Source of the DNA: Saprolegnia diclina VS20
Lineage: Eukaryota; Oomycota; Saprolegniomycetes; Saprolegniales; Saprolegniaceae
Direction: 5' to 3'
Assembly (NCBI RefSeq): GCF_000281045.1
Contig: NW_008246069.1
Coordinates: 1,052,694 to 1,080,146, forward strand
Length of the DNA: 27,453 bases
In this document: in pieces, positions 9,566 to 19,209 of the stretch
Numbering within the stretch: the first letter of the stretch is position 1
Layout of the letters: each line of letters opens with the position of its first letter
Notes under the pieces: model-generated
What the model saw: the letters and a program-made list of their open reading frames with translations, nothing else
Database searches by the model: none
Told to the model about the DNA's origin: nothing
Translations under genes and position numbers: made by a program

Positions 9566-9751
9566 ACGCATCACAGCTTATTAGATATATATGAACCTAC
9601 CCCTTTTCAAACCTTGAGCTCGGCTACCGCTGCCATGGCCACAAGAGCACGTCAAGAACAACAATCCAATTACGATATATGGGAATAAATACACGTACAG
9701 CGACGACCAGAGAGACAGCACCACCAACAAGAACGACGAACATCGGCGTCA

Positions 9752-10366
9752 TCACGCGGACGTCGCTGCATCGCGGCGCCACGGTGCGACCGTCTTTGGG
9801 CAGCCCATGAGCTCTTCGACGCGCTTGTGCTTGGCGACGTGACCCTTGTACGACGTCGGGCTTGGCGCTGGCACAAGCGGGATCATCTCGGTGCATAACT
9901 GCGACGCCAAGGCGGTCTGCGCCGCAGTCCAGCGGTGGGCCTCGGTCGCATCAAACACGGTGAAGGCCAACGGCGCAGCGGTGCTCGGGCGAGCTCGAAC
10001 CGCGTTCAAGTGGTCCAAGAGCGCCTTGCAGTCGGGCGTCATGGCGCATCGCGCTCGCGTTGGCAGCGCGTGCGGCGTGGCCCAGTGCAGAAACTGGCCC
10101 TGGTGCAACACCTTGGGCGACGTTATGGGTGCCGGCATTTGCAACGCAAAGCTGCCCGTGTTGCCCAAGGTGCGATTGCCCGCACTCCAGTCGCCGTCGC
10201 TCGTTGTGACCGTCGAGGCCGAGAGCGTCGTCTCGAGCGCATCTTCCACGTAGTCGTACTTGGCGTTGTAGAGCGCATGGCCGCGCAGCAGCTTCTTCGT
10301 CTTCAGCAGCTTGCGCGGGCTCCCGACGAGCATGCGCGGGCGGGGGCTGCTCGGTGCGCACGCCAT
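9752..10366 (-). CDS. Hypothetical protein, 204 aa, single exon
   Basis: An uninterrupted frame of 204 codons starts at an ATG at 10366, with no signal peptide or membrane segment. The N-terminus is basic (RPRMLVGSPRKLLKTKKLL). The middle is rich in Ser/Thr, and the region VRARPSTAAPLAFTVFDATE looks like a possible beta strand. I recognise no family. Codon usage (G/C-ending) agrees with the neighbouring genes, which supports a real gene, but an antisense frame is also open over much of it, so the call is moderate. Confidence 0.5.
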   Translation of the reverse strand: MACAPSSPRPRMLVGSPRKLLKTKKLLRGHALYNAKYDYVEDALETTLSASTVTTSDGDWSAGNRTLGNTGSFALQMPAPITSPKVLHQGQFLHWATPHALPTRARCAMTPDCKALLDHLNAVRARPSTAAPLAFTVFDATEAHRWTAAQTALASQLCTEMIPLVPAPSPTSYKGHVAKHKRVEELMGCPKTVAPWRRDAATSA

Positions 10367-10929
10367 CCTGCCTTCGTGGTCGCTTGAAATCTTGGCGACT
10401 TGTTCGAATTTTGGCTCCGGGCCGTGCGATTCGCCGAAAAATAGACAAGTATCCGCGAATCAGAAGCGTCCATTTTAGTTGGCGTGCGGTCCCGCCCATA
10501 ACGAAGCGCCAATCACATGCCTGTCCGCTTTTATTTCAGCCAATCAAATGCGATGCATGCAAGGTGCGTTTTGGAAGCACCGGTTGGCTTCGATGGAAGA
10601 GGTCGTGCCGCCATCGTCGCGTCCTCTGTTTCACAGACTCACCGACTAAAGACCAACTAAAGACCGACTAAAGACCGACCAAGGTATGCTGCACTTGGTG
10701 CGCGTCCTGTGCGCAGTAGGGCAGAGATCCAACAGGTCTCTGCTTCGGCAACAGCAACAGACGATCCAGAGAACTGTCAAAACTTCCTAGTATCAGGGGA
10801 GTAGCAAGGGGTAGGGTTGGGTCTCGCGTGCAAATGGAAAATTCGTCACCGTTCACGAGACTGCCTGTCGGAGTGGCTTGTCGCATAGTCTACTTCGTAC
10901 ACAACAGACTCGTTCCAAATTTCATATCT
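10367..10929. other. Intergenic stretch; promoter of the 9752-10366 gene and a short tandem repeat
   Basis: This region lies upstream of the minus-strand hypothetical gene and downstream of the homeodomain gene. CCAAT or ATTGG motifs occur near 10510 and 10540. The 11-bp tandem repeat at 10641-10679 is described separately. No gene is recognised. Confidence 0.45.
10641..10679. repeat. 11-bp tandem repeat, about 3.5 units
   Basis: Units of ACCGACTAAAG, ACCAACTAAAG and ACCGACTAAAG follow one another at 10641-10673, with a partial fourth unit (ACCGACC). The second unit differs by one base. No gene overlaps it. Confidence 0.8.
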
Positions 10930-13900
10930 CTACGCTTCATGTTTCAGCTTCTTGGACGGCGACGACTCGTCGATCGAGCGCTTGCGCTTCGGTGACGCGT
11001 CCTCGGTCATCGCTTCGTTGACGTGGTCTTTGCCGTCGTCGTCCGAGTCCTAATCCACTCTCCGCCACCCATGCACTTCATCGACTGTTGAAGTACCTGC
11101 GTCATCGCATCGTCTTCGTCGTACGGGTTGAGCAGCATGTGGGCGAGGTCCGTGCGCTTCGCAGGCGTCGCATCCGTCTTGACGCTGCTGTCGTCGTCCA
11201 TGACTGCGAGCATATCTAGAATCGCAAATATATCCCTCAATACCATCGTCCGTCCTCTCCATCAGTCGTCGTACCCTTGCCCTTTTGGTCCTTTGCCCGG
11301 CGGTTCGAAAACCAGTTTTTGAGCTGGCGCTTTGTGATCGCCGACGTCTCGTCTTCGCTGAGAATGTTCATCTGGTCTTGGAGCTCGTCAAACACGCTTG
11401 CTTCAGGGCGTGGCGAGGCGTCGTACGCCGCATGGAGGACCTGCAGCTGCTTGTCGCTAAAGATGCGGCCTTGGACCTTGCTCTTCCGGGCCGTGCTCAC
11501 GGGTGCTGGCGGCTTTTCTTCGTCGAGTGGCAGCTCGTCGCCCTACACAATACACATTCGAGGGTTGATGGTGTGAGAACCGGCGGGCAAAGTACCTCGC
11601 TGTCATCTTCATCCATGGGCTTGACGTCGCCGGCCGCGAGCGCTTCCGTGAGCGCATTCGGTGCATGGCCCGCGGCCTTGCGCTTGTAAAACCAACAGCG
11701 CAGTTGCTTGTAGTCGGACGACGACTCGCCCGAGACCTTGTTCATCTTCATGCGCAGCTTGAGGAGCTGGTCCTTGTCAGGTGCGTCGTTGAGGTTGTAT
11801 GCTTTCTCGAGGAGACGGAGCTGCGCCACGTTGAATTTGGCCCGGACAATCTTGGTCGGCGCGGCTTCTTTCACCTCGGACGGTGTCGTGTCGACCTAAT
11901 CGATTGAGATTCCGATTCAGATGCTCGACTCGATTTACCAGAGCCGGCATCGCGTTCGGGTCGTCGGCCGCCGCAATCACGGCTTGGATCGTATCCGAGA
12001 GCTTGGTCGCGAGTTTGACGAGTTCCTTGTTCTCTTGGTGCGACTTGGCCACGAGCTTGAGCTGGCGGTCGAGGCGAGTGTCGACGAGCACTTGGGCCGG
12101 AATGTCCACCGACTAGACGACAATATATGTTGTACAACTTGTCAACATCCAGCACGTGGTACGTACAAGAAGGAGCTCGAGAATGTCAATGCAGGCTTCG
12201 GCCGGCGCGTCTTCTTCGACGAGCTTGAGCAGCTTGAACTTGAGGTCCGTGACCTCGTCCTTTGTGAGCGGGTGCGACCCGAGCGCCTTGCCGTTGTAAA
12301 AGAGCCGGTCGCGCGCCGCCTGCATCGCCTTGGCCCGGATCTCCTTGACCTCTTCCTCGCTACATTGACTCGACTATGCGACATGTTGTTATTTGACATC
12401 GACGCGATACCTCAAGCCTTGTTCGCGCGCGAGTCGGCAGGCCTTGCGCACCGATGCGACATGGTCCATGCGCAGCCGCTGCTTGGACTTGGTGGCGGGC
12501 GCCGGCGCCTTGCGCTTCGCCACTTCGGGCGCGGCGTCAGGCTCGGCCGCCTACGATCACGATTCGTGAAATATGAGCAAAAATGAGCAAAAAGGAGCAA
12601 AAATGTACCGGGAACGTGGCCGACGCCGACGGTTCTAGCGCGAGCTGCTCGGCCTCCTCGACAATCTCCATCGCGCCCGCGCTCGTTTCGCGCATCTTGG
12701 CGACGCGTGCTTCGAGCACCTCCTTGGCTTCGTCAATGTACGCGGCCCGGAGCTTCTTGATGTCTTCGTTGTCGAGGTTGGACGTATCTTCGTCCTTCAT
12801 CTTGAGGCGCATGTAGTCAAGGCGCTCCTTGGCGCGTCGGTTGTCGAACCAGATGCGGATCTGCTTGACTGCAATGCCTTCGGGCTGCAGCTCAGGATCC
12901 GCGTACTGGGCTGCGTTGATGATGCGGTACATGGCCTGGATCTCGCTCGACTCGGGCCGCGACGACTTGCTATACCACTCTTCAAGCTTTTGGATCTGCG
13001 CCGACGAGTAGAGGCGCGACGCGCCGCCGCCCGTCTTGACCTTGAGCTTGGCCTTCGCGGCTTCCTTGGCTTCTTTCTCGAGGTTCTTCATCTCGAGGTT
13101 GGGCGGAAACTTGACGTCTTTGATAAAGTCGACCTCGGTTTGCACCGATTGGTATTGGACCGTATACAGGGCCGACTCGAGCGTCGAGAGACCTGCGAGC
13201 ACCTTGCGCAGCAACACTGCCGACGGTGTTGCTTCGTCGTCGTGGGCCGTCGTGGCAAAGTGGCCTTCGACGTCGCCCTTGAGGCTCTGGGCCATGTGCA
13301 GCATCTCTTCGCTCTTCTCGATGATCATCGCATTGAACTTTTTACCGGCCTTGAGCGCCACGTCGACAAGCCGCGCGTACTTGGCGTCGTTGGTCGACGT
13401 CGCGGCAGCCGGCGACGGCGCTTTCGTCGGTGTCGTCGCACCCTTGGAACGCGCATTGCCCTTGGCACTAGATCGACGATAGGACATGATGAAGAGCGAG
13501 GGCTAGCTACCCTTTCCGAGCGGTCTTGGGCATCGGCGTCATCTTCTTGATCGGCTCGCAGTCGGGGCAGAACCACTTTTTCGCGTGGTTGGTCGTAATG
13601 AGCTTGGCGTACTTTTGCCGAAAGCACGTCGTGTGGAAGCGAACGTGGCACTGGGCGCACACGAGCGCTCGCTTGGCGTTCAACGTGTCTTCGTGGCACA
13701 CTTCGCAGATCGTCGACGTCGCCTTGTCCTACAATGCATCCGTGTTCTGCAAGGTTCGCTGCATGGTTGTGGGAGGTACCTTGTCAAGCGCCCGCGACGG
13801 GTCCGTCCGCGCCGAGGCTTCCTGTTGCAAGAGGAGTTGCTCGAGCTCGTCTTCGTCGTCGCGCATCTCGTCGTCGGACGGCGGCTGGCTCTCACCGTGG

Positions 13901-14142
13901 CTTGCCTCATCATCGTCGTCGTCGTCGCTGGACTCGGAGCCTTCGCTCATGGCCTTGGCTTTCACGAGACTCGCGAGCAAGCTCGTGCCCGTCGTGATCG
14001 AGACCGGCAGCTTGGCCGCATCGTCGCCGGCGGTGGTCGGGTCCATCATGCGCAGCGGCGGGAGGCTGCCCGTGAATGCAGACGGCAGCAGCGATGGCGC
14101 CTGGTACGGCGGCGGCCGCTCGTCGTCGCTCGAGGAGCTCAT
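10930..14142 (-). CDS. PHD finger plus triple homeodomain-like nuclear protein (ten exons)
   Basis: Ten exons (14142-13780, 13728-13511, 13467-12609, 12550-12411, 12359-12167, 12112-11939, 11895-11596, 11542-11275, 11215-11097, 11049-10930) with GT..AG introns of 43-59 nt give 917 aa, and every junction keeps frame. An acidic Ser/Asp/Glu-rich N-terminus is followed by a complete C4HC3 PHD finger (Cys129, 132, 145, 148, His153, Cys156, 175, 178). Homeodomain-like modules lie at about 343-411 (WFDNRRAK), 666-725 (WFYKRK) and 772-836 (WFSNRRAK). The C-terminus has a basic nuclear signal (SPKRKRS). The expected role is chromatin reading plus DNA binding. An alternative is two genes: a PHD protein ending at 13507 and a homeodomain protein starting at an ATG at 13487, only 19 nt apart. 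I prefer one gene because a 43-nt intron joins them exactly in frame. Confidence 0.7.
11282..11476 (-). other. Homeodomain-like module 3 of the PHD/homeodomain gene
   Basis: This module (residues about 772-836, within one exon) ends in NWFSNRRAKDQKGK, with the canonical Trp, Phe, Asn and Arg of the recognition helix. From the helix-1 Leu to the Trp is 41 residues, against about 32 in a 60-aa homeodomain, so loops are extended by about nine residues. Confidence 0.7.
11668..11847 (-). other. Homeodomain-like module 2, divergent recognition helix
   Basis: This module (residues about 666-725) has helix 1 around QLRLLEKAYN and a recognition helix QLRCWFYKRKAAG. The Trp-Phe pair is kept, but the position normally held by the invariant Asn (WFxNR) is Lys. 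It therefore may bind DNA differently or not at all. It is extended by about seven residues. Confidence 0.6.
12816..13022 (-). other. Homeodomain-like module 1 with long loop
   Basis: This module (residues about 343-411) has helix 1 around QIQKLEEWYSKS and a recognition helix QIRIWFDNRRAKERL with all key residues. The stretch between helices 2 and 3 (around QYADPELQPEG) makes it about 13 residues longer than a typical homeodomain, more than the three-residue TALE insertion. Confidence 0.7.
13468..13510 (-). other. Putative 43-nt intron joining the PHD and homeodomain halves
   Basis: On the minus strand this segment begins GTAGCT and ends CTAG, and is 43 nt long like the other introns here. 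Removing it takes the PHD frame (ending ARKG) in phase 2 into the homeodomain frame (AKGNARSK). The stop codon that would end a stand-alone PHD protein (13507-13509) and the ATG that would start a stand-alone homeodomain protein (13485-13487) both lie inside it. Confidence 0.65.
13555..13710 (-). other. PHD finger coding segment
   Basis: The segment codes a textbook zinc-binding C4HC3 pattern: C-x2-C-x12-C-x2-C-x4-H-x2-C-x18-C-x2-C, with the Trp two residues before the last Cys pair (WFCPDC). PHD fingers of this kind read histone H3 tails. Confidence 0.85.
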
Positions 14143-14895
14143 GCTGCGAATCCGGTGGTTCGAGGCAAAAGTCAAAATAAAACTTCCATTGCCATTGCCA
14201 TATTAACGACGCCGGCATACAAACATCAAATGAACTCTCATCGACCAACATGCAGCTAATATGGCGTGCCTATGGACCTCGAAGTCTACCTTCGAGTGTC
14301 ACTTGCGATTTGTATGGGATCGAGGCGAAGTTCGAAGCGACAGCCGCGCGTGGGGTTTCTTTTAGAATGCGTGGTGAGTAATGGAAGGTCAATGGAGCCA
14401 AGTTGACTGAACATGGGCGACAGACGACGACGAACGCGCCGACGCCAACGTGCATGGCCTATGCCCAAGGGTTCTACCTACCTCGTAGGGCCGCTCGGCG
14501 CGCGCGCGACGGCCACCGCGCCGGCGAAATGAACAAAACGTCTCGCGGCGGCTGTGACAACGGCGCGAAGTGCGGTCAATAATATACTGGAAAAGCGAAC
14601 GATGATGTGGCGGTGACTGTGGGTGATAGCGACACGGGCAAGACGACGACGGTATAGCCGACGCATGCCGCCTCGATGCATCCTAGTGTCGTGGCGAAAC
14701 ATGGTACTATAATAGTATTATCATCTTCCAAATAAGTTCTCCGCCAGGATGGAGGATGGCGCCGTCGATAACACAGCTGCACATGAGGTGGATCGGCCGG
14801 CAGTACATGGTACTTTTGCTGGTGTACATACGAAAGCGAGACTCTTCCTCGGGAGAAGGAACACGGTGATGTGTATTGAAATGCGGACGTTTACT
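14143..14895. other. Intergenic stretch; no gene recognised
   Basis: This stretch holds the promoter side of the PHD/homeodomain gene and the 3' end of the hydroxylase gene (both minus strand). Open frames here (for example 14478-14702 minus) are short and lack domains. An A/T-rich near-palindrome (ACTATAATAGT) lies near 14705-14715. Confidence 0.45.
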
Positions 14896-16305
14896 CTACG
14901 CGCTGAGGTCCATGGTCGTGCCTTGGTTGAGCGTGTTGACAAGCTCGACGGTCTGGTTGTAGACGACGAACCCACCGGGCGCGTCACCCGACGGAGTCGT
15001 TCGCGCTGCGGTCGTCGTCTCGGTGGCGCCGTAGTTGTCGAGGTACGTCCCGTACGCAAAGTCGGCCACGTAGAGAAAGAGCACGAGGATCATGCGTGTG
15101 CCTTTCGAGATCGGGTACCCAGCGTGCCGCAGCGGGCCGGCAAACGCGACCGCGTGCCCGACGCCGGCGTCCACCACCTGGTCGAGCGCTTCGAACCACG
15201 TGCCGCCACCGACAAAGGTGTCGTTGAGCGTGATGACGACGCTCGTGACGCTCGTGTCGTTGTGCTCGGGGAGACTCAGCGACCCGTCGCGCTCAGCGTC
15301 GTAGCGCACGATAAAGGCATCGTGCACGCGGCACCGACTCTGTTGCGTCACGGCATCGAACATGCTCGACCCATCGGCGAGGACTGGAAAGCACGTCGCC
15401 AAGAACGGGTACACGCGCGTTGCGAGCAGAGTACGGAGCCACGGGCGCAGCGCTGCAATGTCTTCGACCGCCACGTCGGTCGTCTTGACGCTCGAGTGCC
15501 GCACCGTGCCCCAGACACCGCCAAGGACAGCCTCGTGGTGCGCATGCACGAGCGCAAGCACATTTTCGCACTCGCTGCGTGTCAGAAGCGGCAATTGTGA
15601 GCGAAACACGAGCCGGCCGGCTTGTGCGGTGGCATCAAAGATAGCGTGGGCAGGAGTCGGCGCCGCTTCGAACCCTTGCACTGCAAACGGCGGTAGCGCG
15701 CCGTCGCCAACGAGATTCGGCAATAGCTCTTCATGGACCGCTGCTTCGTCCCAGCACTGGCGCTTGCGGCGCTGCCGCGCAAGGACGGGGCATGACGGGA
15801 TCGCTCGACTGCCATCGCTCCAGAGCTTGTAGGCGCGCGTATGGTCGTCGCCGTGGATCTTGACCCAGCCTGCAAGATGGTAGGCGTCGGCGGCCGTGTC
15901 AACGTCGCACGCCGCTGCGTCTTTGGCAAAGATTTCGGTCACGGCCACGCACAGCGCGAGCGCGTCGTTGTAGTGACCGGCCTTGAATTGCAGTCGCCCG
16001 AGCGCGAGGAGCAGCGACGGGTCGTCAGGGAAGTACATGTCGATGGCGCTGGAGAGAACGTCGATGGCTTCGTAGCGCCGGTGCAGGCCCTCGAGCGCGG
16101 TCGCGTAGCAAAGGTAGATCTCGCGCTCCGAGATGGACGGGTCCTCGAGCCACGTCTCCTGGAGCAGCATCGCTTGGCAGACCGCGACCGTTGTTGCATG
16201 CTTTTTGCGCGTCTTGATGGCGTCGACCTCGTCGGCCGACTTGCCAGCGTACAGCGTCGCCTCGTACGCCTCGAGCATCGCATCCGAGTCGGTGGCGGCG
16301 TCCAT
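14896..16305 (-). CDS. 2-oxoglutarate/Fe(II)-dependent hydroxylase (prolyl 4-hydroxylase type) with TPR-like N-terminus
   Basis: A single exon encodes 469 aa from the ATG at 16305. The C-terminal half carries the double-stranded beta-helix signature of 2OG-Fe(II) oxygenases: the His-x-Asp pair (EHNDT, His348 and Asp350), a distal His394 (LRHAGYP) and Arg404 ten residues later (KGTRMIL) for the 2-oxoglutarate carboxylate. GGGTWFEAL between them is typical of prolyl/lysyl hydroxylase (P4Hc) domains. The N-terminal half is helical, with a TPR-like repeat (DPSLLLALGRLQFKAGHYND), which in related proteins binds the protein substrate. There is no signal peptide, so a cytosolic protein hydroxylase is more likely than an ER collagen-type enzyme. 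The substrate is unknown. The frame is open further upstream to about 16341, but without an ATG. Confidence 0.82.
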   Translation of the reverse strand: MDAATDSDAMLEAYEATLYAGKSADEVDAIKTRKKHATTVAVCQAMLLQETWLEDPSISEREIYLCYATALEGLHRRYEAIDVLSSAIDMYFPDDPSLLLALGRLQFKAGHYNDALALCVAVTEIFAKDAAACDVDTAADAYHLAGWVKIHGDDHTRAYKLWSDGSRAIPSCPVLARQRRKRQCWDEAAVHEELLPNLVGDGALPPFAVQGFEAAPTPAHAIFDATAQAGRLVFRSQLPLLTRSECENVLALVHAHHEAVLGGVWGTVRHSSVKTTDVAVEDIAALRPWLRTLLATRVYPFLATCFPVLADGSSMFDAVTQQSRCRVHDAFIVRYDAERDGSLSLPEHNDTSVTSVVITLNDTFVGGGTWFEALDQVVDAGVGHAVAFAGPLRHAGYPISKGTRMILVLFLYVADFAYGTYLDNYGATETTTAARTTPSGDAPGGFVVYNQTVELVNTLNQGTTMDLSA

Positions 16306-16675
16306 TGCTTCGTGATTGATACAAAAACACGCTTCAAGCACCGTGGTAGTGTTGTCACGCTACTTCAGGAGACACACTATTTCCGTGTTACAAAAGGTGG
16401 CACACGCCGCAAACGACATGTGGGCGAGACTTGTTGGGTGGGGAAGCCACGGGGAGCTTTGGACGCTTTGGAGTTGCCGTCGTACTACGAAGTGTGGCCT
16501 CGAGACATGGTCCTATGTCAGCCGTTGCAGTCGGTATCGGCGTCAGCATGCAAAAAATGCTCTGCCAAGCCTTCTTCATGCACGGAAGCAGTCGCGGCCA
16601 TGGCGATAGGCTAGACCGAGTGATAGATGAAGATGCCGGCCGAATCTCGTCGGCCCACATTCGACGGCCTCGTTC

Positions 16676-17017
16676 TCATTCGAGCATCTTGTGGAAATTG
16701 AGGAACACCAAGCGCGGCTGGAACGCGCGTTCTCGCAGCCACGCCGGCAGCTGCCAGTTGATAGGCAGCTACCGGATGGTCCTTTAGCCGTCGCGGCCCG
16801 CTTGCACAAGCTCTAGACTCTGACTAGCGGTAGGCGAGAGCGGAATAGAGTTATTCGTTTGCACCAGCCACGCTGCGTCGTTGCAGTCGCGGTGCACGTG
16901 GTGGAGCCAACCCATTTTTGACCTGGTCAACCCGGCGCTGGAGAAGCACGCTTGCTGATCCTCGTCAAGAAGTGGTCTCAGGACGGTGGTAGCTTGCGAT
17001 GATCGCATGCATTGCAC
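16676..17017 (-). pseudogene. Decayed gene fragment with two in-frame stop codons
   Basis: From an ATG at 17017 one frame reads protein-like sequence (VLRPLLDEDQQACF, MGWLHHVHRDCNDAAWLV). It then meets TAA at 16784-16786 and TAG five codons on, and continues in the same frame with equally protein-like sequence (LPINWQLPAWLRERAFQP, LVFLNFHKMLE) to TGA at 16676. No splice pair that would remove both stops is apparent. I do not recognise the family. Confidence 0.35.
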
Positions 17018-17069
17018 GAGCTCGGACGGGCCAGTCCCAGTCTGTATTTATGGGACCTGGCTTGGCGCT

Positions 17070-17100
17070 GCTAAATTCGGCATACGATCCCGAATTTAGC
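17070..17100. repeat. Perfect 10-bp inverted repeat with 11-bp spacer
   Basis: GCTAAATTCG at 17070-17079 and its reverse complement CGAATTTAGC at 17091-17100 are separated by 11 bp. It could form a hairpin or be a dimeric regulator site about 250 bp upstream of the MATE transporter start. Confidence 0.6.
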
Positions 17101-17345
17101 AACGATGTGCTGAATGCAATCGGCCAATACATACACTATTTGAATGATTTAAAATGGTGTACGCTGGAGCTGGCCAATCCGGCGCCGCGCCCCAAAGACA
17201 TGCACGTCATTGGATACATTACTCACGCTTTATGGCCAATCGACGCGGTGATCGTTGCTGATTGGTGCGTGGGTGCAAATCCCATTTTGCCCAATCAGGC
17301 AAAAGATTGCTCCGACTTGGTGTTTGGGGCGACAATAGCAGCAGC

Positions 17346-19209
17346 ATGAAGATGCTCCGCGAAGCCCGCGCGTCCATTGAGCTCTACGAGGACGACGACA
17401 GCGAGTTCAACCCGCTGCTCTCGCCCGCGCCCATCTCCAAGGACGAGCTGCGCCACGTCTTTGCCCTTGGCATCCCGCTCGTACGCGCCATGCCCTGCGC
17501 GTCCCTCATCCTGCCCTTAGGTCGTTGTGCACTTTCTCGAGTTTGTGCCAAACACGCTCAATGGCATGCTTCTCGGCCATCTCTGTACAGCGCCAGCTTG
17601 GGCTCGCTATGGCCTCATGCATTGTGTAGCCACCGCCGCCGACGAGACCCAAGTGTACCTCGCGGCCGGCGGCCTGAGCAACCTCTACTACACGGTGTTT
17701 GCCTATGGCCTCGTCTTTGGCGTCTGCACCGCCATGGACGCGCTTTGCGCCCAAGCGTACGGGAAGGGCATGAAGGACGACATTGGCTATGTGCTTCAGA
17801 CCGCCGTCATGTGCGCGCTCTGTGTGTTTGTACCGCTTGCGCTTATGCTCGGATTTGCCGGCACCTTTCTCGAGTGGATGGGCCAGTCGCCCGAGGTCCG
17901 CATTGCGTTTGTATGAGAGTATCAACTTGATACGGTTGGGTCTAGATTGCGCGCGTCGCGCAATCGCTCACGCGCTGGATGATCCTCGAGCTGCCGTGGA
18001 GCTTTGCGTACGAGATCCTCAAACGCGTGCTCCAAGGCCAAAACATTGTGCTGCCCATCGTGTTTGCCATTGGATTCGCCAACGTGGTCAACGTCGCAAC
18101 GTCATATGGGCTCATGTACCACACGTCAATGGTACGTGGTCGTAGCGAGCAAACCTTCCGTCTCACGTCGCGTGAGTAGGGCTACATGGGCTCGGCCATC
18201 TCCTTTGCGTTGGTGTTTGCTACTGCTGCACTCGCGCTCGTGCCCGCGGTGCGTAATCTCGGCGCGTATGCACGTAGCTGATGCGCACTAGGTGCGCAAG
18301 CTACCGCACGTCCCGTTTCAAGAGCGCTGGGCGATGTCCGAGGTGCTGCACCGGCTTCCGTACTTTATTTCGCTCAGGTAGACGCCTCTTTCTTGCGACT
18401 CGACGCATGTGGTGTCGACTAGTCTCAACGGCTGGGGCATGTTTGTGTTTGAGTTTGTCGCTGTTGCGCTCACCTCCTTCCTCGCCGGCGGGCTCCCACA
18501 TGCCAACGTGGCCATGAGCGCCAACAACATTTACATGGGCTTCCGCACGCTCTTCTCGATGGTCTTCTTGGGCATCGGCATGGCCGCGTACACTGTCGTC
18601 CACTCGTGTCCACGCCTTCTCACTGCCTCTCTAGATCGATTCGCGTCGGGAATGCCCTTGGCGGGAATCTTCCGTGCCGGGCCAAGATTGCCGCGTGGCA
18701 AACCGTCGGGCTTGCGGTCACATGGGCGCTGCTCACGATGCTGGCCATGTGTGTCGTGGGCCCGTACTATACAACGAGCTACACGCGCGACCCGGCCATC
18801 TACGAGTCGGTTTCTGTCGTGTCATAGTGCCACGTCACATGATCCATGGGTAGGGTTGCAAAGGACCTGTTCTGGATCACAGCGCCGTTTCAGATTCCGA
18901 TGGGAATCTGGGCAACGATCCAAGGTGTCTTTCGTGGCAGCGGTATACCATGTCATATACTATGAACTAGTGTATGCAATGAATGTAGGCAAACCGGACA
19001 AGGGCATTTGGGTCAATTTGGTGGCGTTCTTGGTCGTGGGCGTCCCGCTCGGCCGCTTTCTCGCTGTCTCGTGCGGCCTCGGGATCGTCGGGCTCTGGCT
19101 CGGCGTCTGCACCGGCTTTTCAATGTGTGCAGTCTATGGCCTTGTGTGGCTCTACCACGTCGAATGGAACGACTTGGTGCTTGAAGTCGACGCCAAGTTG
19201 CTTGCCTAG
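17346..19209 (+). CDS. MATE-family multidrug/toxin extrusion transporter (ten exons)
   Basis: Ten exons (17346-17480, 17521-17584, 17630-17895, 17946-18131, 18180-18248, 18292-18377, 18423-18587, 18635-18805, 18854-18942, 18989-19209) with 40-50 nt introns give 483 aa in one frame. MATE proteins are twelve-helix cation antiporters that export organic cations and drugs. Signatures appear where expected: DALCAQAYGKG in the first half, QSPEIARVAQSLTRW before helix 5, LQGQN, MAASIRVGNALGGN in the second half (compare SVRVGNALGAG), and IQGVFRGSG near helix 10. Several of these motifs are only complete after splicing, which supports the junctions at 17896, 18588 and 18806; alternative donors there would give shorter, less family-like products. 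The N-terminus is acidic and cytosolic. Expected location: plasma membrane or vacuole. Confidence 0.85.

Larger units (their letters stand above)
16306..17345. other. Intergenic stretch with a gene remnant and a CCAAT-rich promoter
   Basis: Upstream of the hydroxylase (minus) and of the MATE transporter (plus). The remnant at 16676-17017 and the inverted repeat at 17070-17100 are listed separately. Between about 17120 and 17295 there are at least six CCAAT or ATTGG pentamers, probably part of the transporter promoter. A plus frame at 16999-17349 (116 codons) overlaps this promoter and is not called. Confidence 0.45.

Noticed and set aside
16999-17349. 116-codon plus-strand open frame before the MATE gene
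   Set aside because: It covers an inverted repeat and a CCAAT cluster, has no domain, and ends inside the start of the transporter gene in another frame.
17896-17945. Alternative 35-nt intron starting at 17911 in the MATE gene
   Set aside because: It would be shorter than every other intron here, and the donor at 17896 (50 nt) gives the family-typical SPEIARVAQ junction.
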